64,000 bases of DNA from a virus. The notes beneath the pieces were generated by a model. That model ran no database searches and was not told the DNA's origin. It worked only from the letters and a program-made list of their open reading frames with translations. The translations under genes were made by a program, and so were the position numbers. Below are positions 1 to 7,508 of this stretch, in pieces. Each line of letters begins with the position of its first letter. Within the stretch, counting starts at the first letter, position 1. The stretch is from positions 1-64,000 of IMG/VR virus record IMGVR_UViG_3300010396_000010; one strand, 5' to 3'.

Positions 1-1
1 G

Positions 2-388
2 AAAACACATTGGCTTGACGCGGCATGCGTGGGGGCGTCCACGCCCGCTACCTTGCATGTGGGACAGATCGTTCCTCTGGCGGTCACGGCGATGGGGCGG
101 CATAGTCGGCAGATGTGCCGAACTGATGCACATGGTTTCCCGAACAAGGCACCCAAAGCGACAAGCGTTGTTGGTGGATTCCGTACTGGCGATATGGTGC
201 GAGCGGTCGTGCCAGTCAGCAGCACCAAAGCGGGAGTCTATGTGGGGCGCATTGCCATTCGCGCGACAGGCTCCTGCAACATCAAGACCGCACAGGGAAC
301 CATTCAGCATATTCATGTGCGCTATTGCCATCCGCTCCATCGCGGCGACGGCTATTCCTACACGAACACGAAAGAGAGGTCCGCTTAA
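2..388 (+). CDS. iscB: IscB-type RNA-guided nuclease, C-terminal part (cut by window edge)
   Basis: This is the last ~128 residues of an IscB protein, the nuclease family encoded by IS200/IS605-like elements and related to Cas9. The visible reading begins with KTHWLDAACVGAS and later has HGFPNKAPK, GFRTGDMVRAVVP, GVYVGRIAIRATGS and YCHPLHRGDGYSY, the typical order of the IscB C-terminal (target-recognition/PLMP-like) part. The RuvC and HNH parts and the upstream omega RNA would lie left of the window. A GTG inside could start a shorter reading, but the frame is open to the first base, so the gene is truncated by the window and not necessarily broken. The family call is from remembered conserved residues. 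Confidence 0.82.
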   Translation, partial: KTHWLDAACVGASTPATLHVGQIVPLAVTAMGRHSRQMCRTDAHGFPNKAPKATSVVGGFRTGDMVRAVVPVSSTKAGVYVGRIAIRATGSCNIKTAQGTIQHIHVRYCHPLHRGDGYSYTNTKERSA

Positions 389-394
389 TGGCGG

Positions 395-440
395 GCGGCG
401 TTTCCACCCCATACCTATAAGGCACGGGTAGCCACGCCGC
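395..440. mobile_element. Right-end hairpin of the IscB element
   Basis: Seven bases after the iscB stop codon a bipartite hairpin can be drawn: GCGGCGT (395-401) pairs with ACGCCGC (434-440), and inside it CCC pairs with GGG and CCT with AGG. IS200/IS605-type ends carry such subterminal hairpins just after the last gene, so this is probably the right end of the element. The exact cleavage site cannot be fixed from one copy. Confidence 0.55.
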
Positions 441-448
441 GAATTTAG

Positions 449-706
449 ATGCTCAGTTATCACGACATCGCCAATGCATTTGCTGCTGATGCTGCTACTG
501 CTGCGCCGGTCGATGCAGTGCTGGCGGCGAACCACGTCACCCTCGAAGATCTCTCGAAAGCCGATTATCCCCTTGCCGCATTGCTCGGCACAGCAGGTGT
601 GGCGCATGCCAACGTGCAGTGGGCGGTAAAGGCGGAGCAGCGGAATATCTGGCGTGAGCGCCTACAGGATGTCCTCGATGACATCAAAGCGTATTTAACG
701 AAATAA
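449..706 (+). CDS. Hypothetical protein, 85 aa
   Basis: A small acidic, alanine-rich protein with no motif I recognise. It may be helical throughout and the C-terminal third (QRNIWRERLQDVLDDIKAYL) could form an amphipathic helix. It sits directly after the IscB right end and 16 bases before the KGG-repeat gene, so the two could be co-transcribed. No good ribosome site is visible before its ATG, which lowers confidence in the start. Confidence 0.55.
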   Translation: MLSYHDIANAFAADAATAAPVDAVLAANHVTLEDLSKADYPLAALLGTAGVAHANVQWAVKAEQRNIWRERLQDVLDDIKAYLTK

Positions 707-722
707 CGAAATGAGGATCAAC

Positions 723-1061
723 ATGGCGAAACTTCAACGCAAAGCCACCACCACCATGACGGTTGCGGAGGCCGGTCAGCGCGGCGGCGCAGCCACCAAG
801 GCGAAGTATGGCCCGGAGCATTACCCGAAGATCGGCAAGAAGGGCGGCGAACTGTTACGCGACAATCGCGGCTCGGAACATTTTGCCGCCATCGGCAAAA
901 TGGGCGGAAACGCCGTCAAAGAGAAATATGGCAGTGAGTTCTTCTCCGCCATCGGCAAGAAGGGCGGAGCTGCCGTCAAGACGAAGGGCAGGGAATATTA
1001 TCAGGAGATAGGCCGCAAGGGCGGCATGGCATCCCGCAAGAAGAAAGCGACAGAATCCTAA
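723..1061 (+). CDS. KGG-repeat (stress-induced motif) protein
   Basis: A 112-residue protein made of four to five copies of the KGG motif, each of the form IGKKGG preceded by a short aromatic segment (EHYPKIGKKGG, EHFAAIGKMGG, EFFSAIGKKGG, EYYQEIGRKGG). Such repeats occur in GsiB-like, very hydrophilic bacterial proteins induced by stress. I start at 723 because AGGA sits five bases upstream; an in-frame ATG at 711 lacks a site. The protein is strongly basic at its end (RKKKATES). A role in a phage is unknown; it may be a host gene carried with the IscB insertion. Confidence 0.8.
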   Translation: MAKLQRKATTTMTVAEAGQRGGAATKAKYGPEHYPKIGKKGGELLRDNRGSEHFAAIGKMGGNAVKEKYGSEFFSAIGKKGGAAVKTKGREYYQEIGRKGGMASRKKKATES

Positions 1062-1109
1062 CCGGAGCGGCGCTTGCCGCTCCATCACACCACAGAAAGA
1101 AGCAGCAGC

Positions 1110-1652
1110 ATGGCAACACCATTTGATCCCAATGATACCGCAGTGTATGACTCTATTTTACTTGAAGTCGTCACGCCAGAGAAAAGCGCAGCGCGGAAGA
1201 AGCGCGACAACAAAACGGTTCTCATCTTCGCCATTATCGTGATACTCATTGGCGTTGCCGTCACCTTTGGTGGAATCGCCATAGGCGACCACACGGAGGC
1301 AACCTTTGCCGCCAGTGAGACAAGGCCAGTCACGCGCTTGGTCTACGTCTCGCCCTCCGTCACCATTTGGGTGCAGCGCGTCAACCCGACGCATCCCGAA
1401 GTGGATTTCTCGATAATCGTCGCCAGCACCGACGCGCACCACATCACCCACACCTACACGTTCGTGATGAGCGACGATCCGCCGGCCGATGGGCGCACCT
1501 ATGTCCTCCACTGTACCTACAATGGTCGGTTCTTCCTGATCGCGGCAGATCTTTTCCTGGATCATCCCATGATCGGCACACAATTCAACGGCGCAGGGAC
1601 GCTCTATCTCACCCTCGGTCGGCAAGGGAAGTACCTTTTGCGCATGCCATGA
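1110..1652 (+). CDS. Single-pass membrane protein, unknown
   Basis: A 180-residue protein with one clear transmembrane helix at about residues 35-59, preceded by the basic stretch KSAARKKRDNK, so the N-terminus should stay inside and the ~120-residue C-terminal domain should face outward. That domain is rich in beta-type residues and resembles no family I can name. An earlier in-frame ATG at 1074 exists; 1110 is preferred because AAAGAAG lies upstream. It is followed at once by a strong terminator. Confidence 0.65.
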   Translation: MATPFDPNDTAVYDSILLEVVTPEKSAARKKRDNKTVLIFAIIVILIGVAVTFGGIAIGDHTEATFAASETRPVTRLVYVSPSVTIWVQRVNPTHPEVDFSIIVASTDAHHITHTYTFVMSDDPPADGRTYVLHCTYNGRFFLIAADLFLDHPMIGTQFNGAGTLYLTLGRQGKYLLRMP

Positions 1653-1669
1653 CGCACACACCCTTACCT

Positions 1670-1707
1670 CAAAAGGACACCAGCATTGCCCCGCTGGTGT
1701 CCTTTTG
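1670..1707 (+). terminator. Rho-independent terminator
   Basis: A perfect 15-bp stem (CAAAAGGACACCAGC pairing with GCTGGTGTCCTTTTG) around an 8-base loop, 17 bases after the stop of the membrane protein. The A-rich and T-rich arms make it able to work on both strands. Confidence 0.85.
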
Positions 1708-1736
1708 TTGACAAGGCGCAGAGGATGTGCCATACT
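1708..1736 (+). promoter_or_regulatory. Sigma-70 promoter
   Basis: TTGACA at 1708-1713, a 17-base spacer and CATACT at 1731-1736, 32 bases before the next start codon. It begins directly at the end of the terminator stem. Confidence 0.7.
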
Positions 1737-1767
1737 AAGACTGATATCAAGTATATGAGGAAATCCG

Positions 1768-2034
1768 ATGGCAAACAACGCTTACATCTCCACGCTCGAT
1801 AATACGATTCTATCCGTGCGCAGGAAGCCGGGACCGGCAGCCTACGCGCTACCGCAGTGCGCCTACACCTCACCGAGCGGGGAACGCTGCACGAAGCTGG
1901 TCAAACGACTCAAATCCGAGTATTGTTGCGCGAGTCATGCCCACATGAATCGCCCGCGTACCACCACCCCCAAGCCCGCACCGCTCCCACGCGCCTCCCG
2001 CGCCAGCGCCTTCATCACGTCTCTCGAAGATTAG
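1768..2034 (+). CDS. Small Cys/His-rich protein, probable zinc binder
   Basis: An 88-residue basic protein. The centre has the spacing Cys-x9-Cys followed by YCCASHAH, which would suit one structural zinc site. The tail is rich in Pro, Arg and Thr. It is the only gene between its own promoter and the next one, so it is a one-gene unit. No family is recognised. Confidence 0.6.
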   Translation: MANNAYISTLDNTILSVRRKPGPAAYALPQCAYTSPSGERCTKLVKRLKSEYCCASHAHMNRPRTTTPKPAPLPRASRASAFITSLED

Positions 2035-2100
2035 CCGCGCCCCTTGGAGGGGATGCGGCACATCCACACCCCAGCTTTACCCCATTCACCCTATCTACTT

Positions 2101-2137
2101 ACTAATAGTTGACATGATGTAATTGGCGTGGTATAGT
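2101..2137 (+). promoter_or_regulatory. Promoter with ACTAATA upstream box
   Basis: ACTAATAG (2101-2108) abuts TTGACA (2109-2114); after 17 bases comes TATAGT (2132-2137). The start of transcription should fall near the ATCAC at 2144. The same upstream box is found at 19760, 51267, 52970 and 60440. Confidence 0.75.
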
Positions 2138-2169
2138 GTAGGCATCACACGAATAAAGGAGATGCTTAC

Positions 2170-3045
2170 ATGAACGAGTCCAAACAATTTCCCGCCACCT
2201 GGGCCGCACTGCTGACGGACTACGATCCCAATGACCACTTGTTGCAACTGGAACGGTTCGACAAGCGCACACAAAAGAAGATCATCAACGATTATCTGAA
2301 CGTGCAAAATCGCCTGATGTGGTTCTTAAAGGACCAGCGTGCATTGATCCTGGCTGGCGTTGCCACCACCGCGTATGTCATTCAAACGGAAATGGTGGAG
2401 CATGACCAGCAAGAAAAATGGGCCAACTTCAAAACCTATGTGCGCGACGTGCTGGGCAATGAGGCGACCATGTACGGTTCGGAGTCGGTGCGGGACTTCG
2501 GGGACTATCTGGAAAAAGCCAGCACCAAATCGTTGGGACGCGCCCTCTTGCTGCTAGGCTATGGCACAGCGTTCGCTGACGAATTGGACGAGGGGGAGCG
2601 CGTCGTAGATGCGCCGACCGAGCGCAAAGAAGGCAGCGAGAAGAAGTCCGCACCTACTCGCCCGCAACAGCAACAGAACACCGCCCCTGCGCAACCACAG
2701 ACACGCACAGCACCAGCACCGCAACCGCAAGAGACACCGCAAACTACGATGTCCTCCGAGGAATATGTCAAATCGTTCATCGAGAGGTTCGGCATTGGCA
2801 AACTCGCTATGTCCTCGTTCGTGTCGCGGGAAAAGCTCACAAAAGAGTGGGATGTCCTAGCGGCAGCCCTGCGCAACCCGGAGAAAGCGGCACATTGCTG
2901 CGTCACGTCCTGGACGATGGCCCACAAGTTCACCATCGATCAGATCGTGGACCTGATGCGGCGTGAGAAGATGACAAACTACCAGCAGGTGTGGGCGGCG
3001 ATCCAGAAGGACGACCGTGATATCATGGCTGGCCTGACTGCCTAA
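2170..3045 (+). CDS. Probable Rad52/DdrA-like ssDNA-annealing protein
   Basis: A 291-residue protein. Residues ~85-145 hold the block YGSESVRDFGDYLEKASTKSLGRALLLLGYGTAFADEL, which resembles the conserved core (SE-x-DFxDFxEKAxTKAxGRALAALGxGT) of phage proteins related to the Rad52/DdrA single-strand annealing group. The middle (~150-190) is a Pro/Gln-rich linker, and the last ~90 residues form a separate helical domain. It heads an early operon that contains a VRR-NUC nuclease, in keeping with a recombination role. RBS AAAGGAG-like is eleven bases upstream of the ATG. The family call rests on the one block and could be wrong. Confidence 0.5.
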   Translation: MNESKQFPATWAALLTDYDPNDHLLQLERFDKRTQKKIINDYLNVQNRLMWFLKDQRALILAGVATTAYVIQTEMVEHDQQEKWANFKTYVRDVLGNEATMYGSESVRDFGDYLEKASTKSLGRALLLLGYGTAFADELDEGERVVDAPTERKEGSEKKSAPTRPQQQQNTAPAQPQTRTAPAPQPQETPQTTMSSEEYVKSFIERFGIGKLAMSSFVSREKLTKEWDVLAAALRNPEKAAHCCVTSWTMAHKFTIDQIVDLMRREKMTNYQQVWAAIQKDDRDIMAGLTA

Positions 3046-3069
3046 TAATAGACATTCCGTCCTAGTATA

Positions 3070-3099
3070 TTGACTACGATACCGCGAAAGGACGATACT
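3070..3099 (+). promoter_or_regulatory. Possible promoter
   Basis: TTGACT (3070-3075), an 18-base spacer and GATACT (3094-3099). Just upstream, CCTAATAATAGACA (3041-3054) is a weak relative of the ACTAATA box. The -10 lies only four bases before the next ATG, so the transcript would be nearly leaderless; this makes the call doubtful. Confidence 0.4.
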
Positions 3100-3103
3100 A
3101 CAG

Positions 3104-3556
3104 ATGAGTGAACCCTACATGGGGACGGGATCGGGACGGTTAATTTCCGTCCCGGTGTCCACTGCATTTCTCTTGCGCTGCTTCAACCGCTGGCGCAACG
3201 AGGATGTGATTCCATCGCTGCGCGAAGCAGCAAAAGGCATCAGTCTGATTGATAAGGGTGAGGCGGAGCGGCGGCGGATAGAGAACGGTGATGCCATTGA
3301 CCTCAGCGGCCTCCGCATCAGTTATCAAACGGTGGTCAACATCGACGTGCAGATGCGTGAAATCGTCGAGCGCCAGCAGCAGGGCGAACCTCCGCCCGCG
3401 ACGGTGCAAGTGGGACTGATCTCCTACCTGCTGATTAGCGCATGGATGGGCGAAGCCCCGGCACTGCCCAACGACGATCCACGCATCACGGCTGTAGCAA
3501 ACTTGTGGCGCATCATCTACAACGAAGAACGCAGAAGGCAAGGAAAAATCGAATGA
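3104..3556 (+). CDS. Hypothetical protein, 150 aa
   Basis: No family recognised. The protein is mostly helical in appearance with a central RISYQTVVNIDVQMREIVERQQQGE segment and a hydrophobic patch VGLISYLLISAWMG. It follows the annealing protein and overlaps the next gene by four bases (ATGA), so they are translationally coupled. Confidence 0.7.
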   Translation: MSEPYMGTGSGRLISVPVSTAFLLRCFNRWRNEDVIPSLREAAKGISLIDKGEAERRRIENGDAIDLSGLRISYQTVVNIDVQMREIVERQQQGEPPPATVQVGLISYLLISAWMGEAPALPNDDPRITAVANLWRIIYNEERRRQGKIE

Positions 3557-3891
3557 AAACCAAACTCCGCGACATGCCGGTGCCTGATCCCTATTGCGAC
3601 GTGGGCGATGAGTGGACGCGCGCCATGCGCTCAGAGATCCGTCACCTCGCCCGCGAAACGAAGACGGCCTATGAGGCTGGCGGCATCGAAGAACGCAACA
3701 TCCTCCTGGAACCCATGACGCCCTATGTGGTGGCGCTGATGAACCGCCATTGCCTCACGGTTGAGGATGCCTACGCCCAGGTGTGGGTGTATTGTGCGAC
3801 GACCATTGCCGAGGAAACCTACGACGAGATTCAAGCCATGCTGAGGAATAAACATCGTGCAAAAGAAAGCGAACTTGCTCACGCCTCCTGA
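3553..3891 (+). CDS. Hypothetical protein, 112 aa
   Basis: Starts in the ATGA overlap with the previous gene and overlaps the VRR-NUC gene by 35 bases. The centre ILLEPMTPYVVALMNRHCLTVEDAYAQVWVYC looks like a compact helical domain. Function unknown; the tight packing places it in the early recombination/replication operon. Confidence 0.7.
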   Translation: MKTKLRDMPVPDPYCDVGDEWTRAMRSEIRHLARETKTAYEAGGIEERNILLEPMTPYVVALMNRHCLTVEDAYAQVWVYCATTIAEETYDEIQAMLRNKHRAKESELAHAS

Positions 3892-4252
3892 GCGGTTGAG
3901 CGTTGAGGATGTGCGGATGCTGCTCTGGCGGCAGATGCCCGAAGACGATCTGGAAGAATTTATCCGCGAAATGGCAAAGGCGCACCATTGGATGCGGTAT
4001 CACACCCGGCGCTCCCAGCACTCGGAGTCGGGGTGGCCCGATGATGTGCTGGTCCGGGGCGGCGACATGATCATCGTGGAGAATAAGCGCGAGGGGACGC
4101 GCTACCGCCCGTCAGCGGCGCAGCAGCAATGGCTTGACGCGCTGCGGCAGGTGCAGCGTATCCATGTCGATTTCTGGCAACCCCACGACCAGGATCGGAT
4201 TGCACGCCTACTGGAACACGGCATAGCAAACGGCCAGCACATCACAAGATAG
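3857..4252 (+). CDS. VRR-NUC domain nuclease
   Basis: A 131-residue protein matching the stand-alone phage VRR-NUC type of the PD-(D/E)XK superfamily. The catalytic block is GWPDDVLVRGGDMIIVENKREG (Asp of PD, then E-x-K), followed by SAAQQQWLDALRQVQRIHVDFWQPHD, the usual Q-x-x-WL helix and the terminal W-x-P strand. Such nucleases cut branched DNA, for example Holliday junctions. The start is GTG with GAGGA nine bases upstream. It lies between the annealing-type protein and the replication initiator, as is common in phages. Confidence 0.86.
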   Translation: MQKKANLLTPPERLSVEDVRMLLWRQMPEDDLEEFIREMAKAHHWMRYHTRRSQHSESGWPDDVLVRGGDMIIVENKREGTRYRPSAAQQQWLDALRQVQRIHVDFWQPHDQDRIARLLEHGIANGQHITR

Positions 4253-4266
4253 AAAGAGACAAGGCG
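4241..4266 (+). promoter_or_regulatory. ATCACAAG-GAGAC leader (no hairpin copy)
   Basis: ATCACAAG at 4241-4248 and GAGAC at 4256-4260 precede the ATG at 4267. The same two boxes at the same distances stand before five other small genes. Here the leader overlaps the end of the VRR-NUC gene and no hairpin was seen before it. Confidence 0.55.
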
Positions 4267-4506
4267 ATGCAAAAACCAGACAGCGCATTCGTGCGGTGCA
4301 TCTGCTGTGTGCGCGGGTGCTACGGCGACCGCTCGTGCGGTGCAGGGGCATTCACCCGCGACGAAACCAGCGGATGCTTTAACGGCAGAGTGCGCCCAAC
4401 AGGCTATGCACAAAAGAAAAACGCTGCCATCAACCAGCGTGAGTTCAGCGATCTCATTTATCCCAAAGGTGTGACGTGGCAAGGTCGCACGAAGGATCAG
4501 GCATGA
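4267..4506 (+). CDS. Small cysteine-rich protein
   Basis: A 79-residue protein with CICCVRGC, SCGAG and SGCFNG segments, i.e. six cysteines, which could bind zinc. No family recognised. It has no AGGAG site but the ATCACAAG/GAGAC leader, and its stop overlaps the initiator start (ATGA), so it may couple translation of the initiator. Confidence 0.65.
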   Translation: MQKPDSAFVRCICCVRGCYGDRSCGAGAFTRDETSGCFNGRVRPTGYAQKKNAAINQREFSDLIYPKGVTWQGRTKDQA

Positions 4507-5708
4507 GCGCACTTCTCATGGGGCAGGTGTGGAGCCATCTATTTCAAAGTCGCGCAGAGATGGATATCGTTCTTGCTCTAGCGGATCACGGCCACGACGA
4601 TGGCACCCACATCCACCCAAGCGTGCTGTACTTGGCATGGAAGGCGGTCCTCTCAGAACGTCAGGTGCAGCGCATCCTGCGCGAACTGGAAGAACGCGGC
4701 ATTATCAAACCAGCAGCGAACGAACAGGGCGGGCGCGGCAAAACAACCGAGTGGGAAATGCACCTAGAAAATGCCCCACCCAAGCCTCCATTCCAGCGCG
4801 GAAACCCTGATTGCCTTATCGGTGTCACCTATCAGAAAAAGGGTGACATTTCGGCGGATGAGGTTATTTCAAAATCAGAAAAGGGTGACATTTCGACGCA
4901 AGAAAGGGTGACATTTTCAGGGGTAATACAGAAAAAGGGTGACATTTCCAGCGTAAAGGGTGACATTTCGGCGCACAAAACTGGCAACGACGCCAGCACC
5001 CATGAGGAATTGTGCAACCCTAACCATAGAACCATCATAGATCAACCATCAGATCATGAACCATCATCTTCTCAGGAAAAATCTGCTGACGCTCCCCAGG
5101 AGGGTGAGTGGCACCTTCCCGAACACCCACTCCAAGCAGATCCCGCAGATAACGGAACCCTGACGGGAGAGGAAACCCCTCCCCCTGTTGCGCCCGCCCC
5201 CTCCCCAGCGGCGAAGGGCAAGCGTGGGCGCAGCAAGAAGCCAGCAACGGAGAAACCCGTCATAGACCCGACTACTCCGAAGCACAAGGAAGATAGCGAT
5301 GCAATGAAGTTGGCGCTATACCTGCGTAAGCGCATCCTCGACAACTACCCCAACGCCGATGTCCCGAAGGGCGGATGGGATGATAAGAAGGTGCAAGCGT
5401 GGGCAACGGAACTGGATCAGATGCTGCGCCTCGACGGACAACAGGGGCGTGACAAAGTGGAGGCCGCGCACGTCATTGACGCGATGGCGACCGATACCTT
5501 CTGGCGTGGCCGCTGCTTCAATGCCAAGTATTTCCGCAGCCACTACGACACGTTCAACGGCATCCGCTTGGAGAAGCTGACTAATATTAGGCAAGATGGA
5601 GGGAAACATGGCTACACAGCGACGCGCCGATCTGGCATTGGTCAAGCACCACGCGGTCCTAACGCCTACGCGAATGACCGCAACGACATCATCCCGCCGT
5701 GCGACTGA
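4503..5708 (+). CDS. Phage replication initiator with N-terminal winged helix
   Basis: A 401-residue protein. The N-terminal ~85 residues (ALADHGHDDGTHIHPSV, LSERQVQRILRELEERGII, WEM) form a helix-turn-helix/winged-helix domain of the kind found in phage replication initiators. The middle (~105-260) is low-complexity, includes repeated KGDIS peptides encoded by DNA iterons and a Pro/Ala linker; the C-terminal ~130 residues look folded and basic. The next gene is a DnaC-type loader, giving the classic initiator-loader pair (lambda O-P, DnaD/DnaI systems). The start overlaps the previous stop (ATGA). Which end contacts the iterons is inference; the N-terminal domain is most likely. Confidence 0.75.
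   Translation: MSALLMGQVWSHLFQSRAEMDIVLALADHGHDDGTHIHPSVLYLAWKAVLSERQVQRILRELEERGIIKPAANEQGGRGKTTEWEMHLENAPPKPPFQRGNPDCLIGVTYQKKGDISADEVISKSEKGDISTQERVTFSGVIQKKGDISSVKGDISAHKTGNDASTHEELCNPNHRTIIDQPSDHEPSSSQEKSADAPQEGEWHLPEHPLQADPADNGTLTGEETPPPVAPAPSPAAKGKRGRSKKPATEKPVIDPTTPKHKEDSDAMKLALYLRKRILDNYPNADVPKGGWDDKKVQAWATELDQMLRLDGQQGRDKVEAAHVIDAMATDTFWRGRCFNAKYFRSHYDTFNGIRLEKLTNIRQDGGKHGYTATRRSGIGQAPRGPNAYANDRNDIIPPCD
4838..4969 (+). repeat. Five iterons: candidate replication origin
   Basis: AAAGGGTGACATTTC occurs at 4838, 4880, 4934 and 4955, and with one changed final base at 4903. The start-to-start spacings are 42, 23, 31 and 21 bases, close to 4, 2, 3 and 2 turns of DNA. The third copy is read in a different frame from the others, so selection acts on DNA and not only on the peptide. 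The stretch after it (about 5000-5075) is AT-richer with AACCATCAT repeats and could unwind. This mirrors the lambda origin inside gene O. Confidence 0.75.
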
Positions 5709-6591
5709 GGCGGAAGACGACGCCCTCGATATTGCGCTGGCGCTCTACGATGCGCAACCGCATATGCCCATTGTGCGCGAGGTCCGACACAAACCAGCGG
5801 GCAAGAGTCGCATGCAGATTGCCATCGAGAATGCGCGGGCGACGTATGCCGCTGAGGAAGCACAGCGATTTGAAGCGTATCCCTGCTGCGGAGGTGTGGG
5901 CTACGTGCATGCGGACGTGGACATCCACCATCCCAGGTTCGGGAAACTGGCCCCTTGCCAAGGCGGCAAGTGCAAAGCCTATCAGGCGATCATGGTCGCA
6001 CGCCTAGAAAAGCTGAGCATCGTTCCCCGCGATCTGGTGGCGATGAAAGCGACCTGGGCCACGTTCCCCACTACCATAGATCGCAAGGCACTCACCAACG
6101 TGCGCAACTACGCGACGGCGATCATCAAGGGCAAGCAGGATCGGCGCGGGCTGGTGATGCGCGGCATGAACCAGATCGGCAAAACCGGCATGGCATTCTG
6201 CGTCCATCGGGATTTGCGGGCGGCGACCGTGCCGAGTGTATTTATCCGCACGATTGATTTTCTGGACCGCATGCACGTGGCGCTGATGGACGACGACGAC
6301 AAGACCCGCCATCTGACACTCATGAGCAACTTCGCCAGCGTGACGCACCTCGTGCTGGACGACCTGGGCGCAGAGAAGCCCACAGAGAAGCGCGAGGAAT
6401 GGCTGTACAACCTGCTGGACCAGCGCATGAAAGATCCCGACTGCTGGACGACGATCACCACCAACCTCGAAGGCGACGCCCTGCGCGAGAAGTTGGGCGA
6501 CCGCATCTATTCGCGCATCGCGGGCAGCCGCAGCGACCTATTTCTGATCAAAGTCGAGGGCGAGATGAACGCGCTGAAAGGTGGCGCGTGA
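5608..6591 (+). CDS. DnaC/IstB-type helicase loader ATPase
   Basis: A 327-residue AAA+ protein. Walker A GMNQIGKT is at ~186-193, Walker B LVLDDLG at ~248-254, sensor-1 TTITTN at ~281-286 and an arginine-containing SRIAGSRSD at ~302-310. The N-terminal half has CC (93-94), C117 and C122, which could form a zinc knuckle, as in several DnaI/DnaC-like loaders. The start at 5608 is chosen because GGAGGG lies directly upstream; it overlaps the initiator gene by 101 bases. It should load the host replicative helicase at the phage origin. Confidence 0.87.
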   Translation: MATQRRADLALVKHHAVLTPTRMTATTSSRRATEAEDDALDIALALYDAQPHMPIVREVRHKPAGKSRMQIAIENARATYAAEEAQRFEAYPCCGGVGYVHADVDIHHPRFGKLAPCQGGKCKAYQAIMVARLEKLSIVPRDLVAMKATWATFPTTIDRKALTNVRNYATAIIKGKQDRRGLVMRGMNQIGKTGMAFCVHRDLRAATVPSVFIRTIDFLDRMHVALMDDDDKTRHLTLMSNFASVTHLVLDDLGAEKPTEKREEWLYNLLDQRMKDPDCWTTITTNLEGDALREKLGDRIYSRIAGSRSDLFLIKVEGEMNALKGGA

Positions 6592-7508
6592 TGGCCACTC
6601 TGCCGCGTCATGATAAACCCGCGCCGATCACCGGGCGGTCCAAAGCACCCTTCGCCTACTTCGGCGGGAAGTCTGCCATGATTCACAACCTGCTGCCCCT
6701 GCTGCCGCCGCACGAAGTCTACGTGGACGTGTGCGGTGGATCGGGTGCGTTGCTCTTTGCCAAAGACGCGGCGGAACTGGAAGTGTTCAATGACGCTGAT
6801 TCGGCGCTGGTGAATTTCTTTCGTGTGTTGCGCGACAGACAGCAATGCGCTGATCTGGTGCAACTGCTGGACCTGTCGCCCTTTTCCCGCGAAGACTACC
6901 TGTTTTGTCGCGTCCATTACAACGACAGCGACGACGAGGTTGAGCGGGCGCGGCGCTGGTACATCGCCGCGCAACAAGCGTTCTCCGGTCATTTCGGACG
7001 CAGTGGATGGAAGCAATCGAAGACGATTTCCGGCCACGCGGTGAAATCATTCCGCCACAACGTTGAGCGATTCAGCCAGTTCACGGAACGACTGCACTAT
7101 GTACAGATCGAAAACCTCAGTTTCGAGCGCATCATACGCGACTACGATGCCGAGGATGTGCTGTATTATTGCGACCCGCCCTACCTGCCGGAGACACGCC
7201 GTGACGGGGGCTATCGCCATGAGATGACGGTGGAGCAGCATCGGCAACTGCTCCAGCTCATCACCACCTGCAAGGGGATGGTCATCCTGAGTGGCTATGA
7301 CAATCCACTGTATCGCTCATTCCTTGGCGACTGGCAACTGCATCAGTTTGAAGTCACCGCCCACTCAGCGGCCAAGACCAAAGCCACCGGCCTACAGGGC
7401 AAGGGCGCGATGAAGAATCAGACGCGGGTAGAGTCGATCTGGATTAAACCAAACACGATTAAACCACCAAGCAAACAATTGAGCTTATGGGGGCAGTCAG
7501 ATGAATAG
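6591..7508 (+). CDS. dam: DNA adenine methyltransferase, D12 class
   Basis: A 305-residue N6-adenine methylase. FAYFGGK (21-27) and DVCGGSGALLF (46-56) form the AdoMet pocket, and YCDPPY (193-198) is the catalytic DPPY motif; the order is that of the Dam/DpnII alpha group, which usually methylates GATC. The start overlaps the loader stop by one base (TGATG). The last ~20 codons switch to AT-ending codons and then overlap the HNH gene; an older version of the same tail lies after the HNH gene at 8011-8076. The catalytic part is complete, so the enzyme is likely active. Confidence 0.9.
   Translation: MATLPRHDKPAPITGRSKAPFAYFGGKSAMIHNLLPLLPPHEVYVDVCGGSGALLFAKDAAELEVFNDADSALVNFFRVLRDRQQCADLVQLLDLSPFSREDYLFCRVHYNDSDDEVERARRWYIAAQQAFSGHFGRSGWKQSKTISGHAVKSFRHNVERFSQFTERLHYVQIENLSFERIIRDYDAEDVLYYCDPPYLPETRRDGGYRHEMTVEQHRQLLQLITTCKGMVILSGYDNPLYRSFLGDWQLHQFEVTAHSAAKTKATGLQGKGAMKNQTRVESIWIKPNTIKPPSKQLSLWGQSDE

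Noticed and set aside
4838-4969. KGDIS peptide repeats as a protein repeat, or the DNA repeats as a CRISPR array
   Set aside because: One of the five DNA repeats is in another reading frame, so the peptide is a by-product; the repeats are too short and too near each other for CRISPR and lie inside a gene.
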